A DNA stretch of 64,000 bases, from contig NZ_JARUBL010000001.1 of assembly GCF_029626155.1 (NCBI RefSeq), positions 5,666,001-5,730,000 on the forward strand, written 5' to 3'. A model generated the notes under the pieces. That model was not told where the DNA came from, did not search any database, and saw only the letters and a program-made list of their open reading frames with translations. The translations under genes were made by a program, and so were the position numbers. Positions within the stretch are counted from its first letter, which is position 1, and every line of letters begins with the position of its first letter. Of this stretch, positions 61,085-64,000 are shown one piece after another. This DNA comes from Solwaraspora sp. WMMD1047 (lineage in GTDB: Bacteria; Actinomycetota; Actinomycetes; Mycobacteriales; Micromonosporaceae).

Positions 61085-61201
61085 GTCCGGCGGTGTCCTA
61101 CTCTCCCACACCCTCCCGGGTGCAGTACCATCGGCGCTGGAGGGCTTAGCTTCCGGGTTCGGAATGTTGCCGGGCGTTTCCCCTCCGCCATGACCGCCGT
61201 A
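61085..61201 (-). rRNA. rrf: 5S ribosomal RNA
   Basis: About 117 nt on the minus strand. It reads TTACGGCGGTCATGGCGGAG at the 5' end, has the loop CATTCCGAACCCGGAAGCTAAG and ends GAGAGTAGGACACCGCCGGA, all typical actinobacterial 5S features. Ends estimated within a few bases. Confidence 0.95.
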
Positions 61202-61295
61202 ACCTTATCGACTTATCAAACACACCCGCACCCGACACGTCGGGGGTCGTGTTCGTTTGTCGTGAGTTGCACAGTGGACGCGTAGCAGCTTTGTA
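61202..61295 (-). other. 23S-5S intergenic spacer
   Basis: About 94 bp, no tRNA visible. Moderate GC; processing sites not determinable by eye. Confidence 0.7.

Positions 61296-64000
<2,705 letters not shown>

Overview
The window is 64 kb of very GC-rich chromosome with strong G/C bias at third codon positions, many GTG and some TTG starts, DUF397 proteins, a Lys-type auxiliary TrpRS, HrcA/CIRCE control of dnaJ and many leaderless-looking promoters. This points to a filamentous actinobacterium, most likely Micromonosporaceae (inference from gene content; a 16S/23S search would settle it). Most of the window is core genome. The order dnaJ/hrcA - hemW - lepA - rpsT - holA - comEC - comEA - degV - gpgP - rsfS - nadD - obgE - rpmA - rplU - rne - ndk - DUF4233 - folC - valS follows the Rv2373c-Rv2448c backbone of Mycobacterium tuberculosis, with local insertions.

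Layout. 0-8.6 kb: 3' part of a GH3 beta-glucosidase, convergent with ileS; then a TetR repressor divergent from an MMPL exporter, with a perfect 17-bp-arm inverted repeat between them. 8.7-18.5 kb: heat-shock and translation genes (rsmE-dnaJ-hrcA with CIRCE, hemW, a Nudix hydrolase coupled to lepA), plus a DUF4870 membrane protein, an enoyl-CoA hydratase-like protein, a lysozyme-fold protein and a GlsB-type membrane protein. 18.9-30.5 kb: a phosphotransferase, rpsT with a repeat-bearing leader, the comEA-comEC-holA DNA uptake/replication block, a MarR regulator, a helical-repeat membrane protein, and the nadD-rsfS-gpgP-degV block. 30.6-36.5 kb: pepN, an intact DUF397 gene and a large secreted sugar-dehydrogenase-fold protein with PKD and discoidin domains. 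36.5-38.1 kb: the least ordinary stretch, with two frameshifted genes, a possible XRE regulator remnant, a 40-bp perfect palindrome and a leader peptide/attenuator in front of trpS. 38.1-60.2 kb: an indolmycin-resistant-type trpS, obgE-rpmA-rplU, rne, two radical SAM-linked genes, an Fe-S type photolyase, plsC, phoD, ndk, a membrane/VOC fusion, and the overlapping valS-folC-DUF4233 operon. 60.2-64 kb: a membrane-anchored paralogue of the protein at 48.2 kb, then the distal part of an rRNA operon (5S and most of 23S) on the minus strand.

The most interesting system is the trpS leader: a leaderless 12-codon peptide gene with one Trp codon, followed by mutually exclusive hairpins, the last one terminator-like, just upstream of a TrpRS whose Gln-to-Lys signature marks the antibiotic-resistant auxiliary class. 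A second general theme is leaderless transcription: about ten genes show TANNNT placed 6-7 nt before the start codon. No tRNA genes, CRISPR arrays, transposases or integrases were seen.
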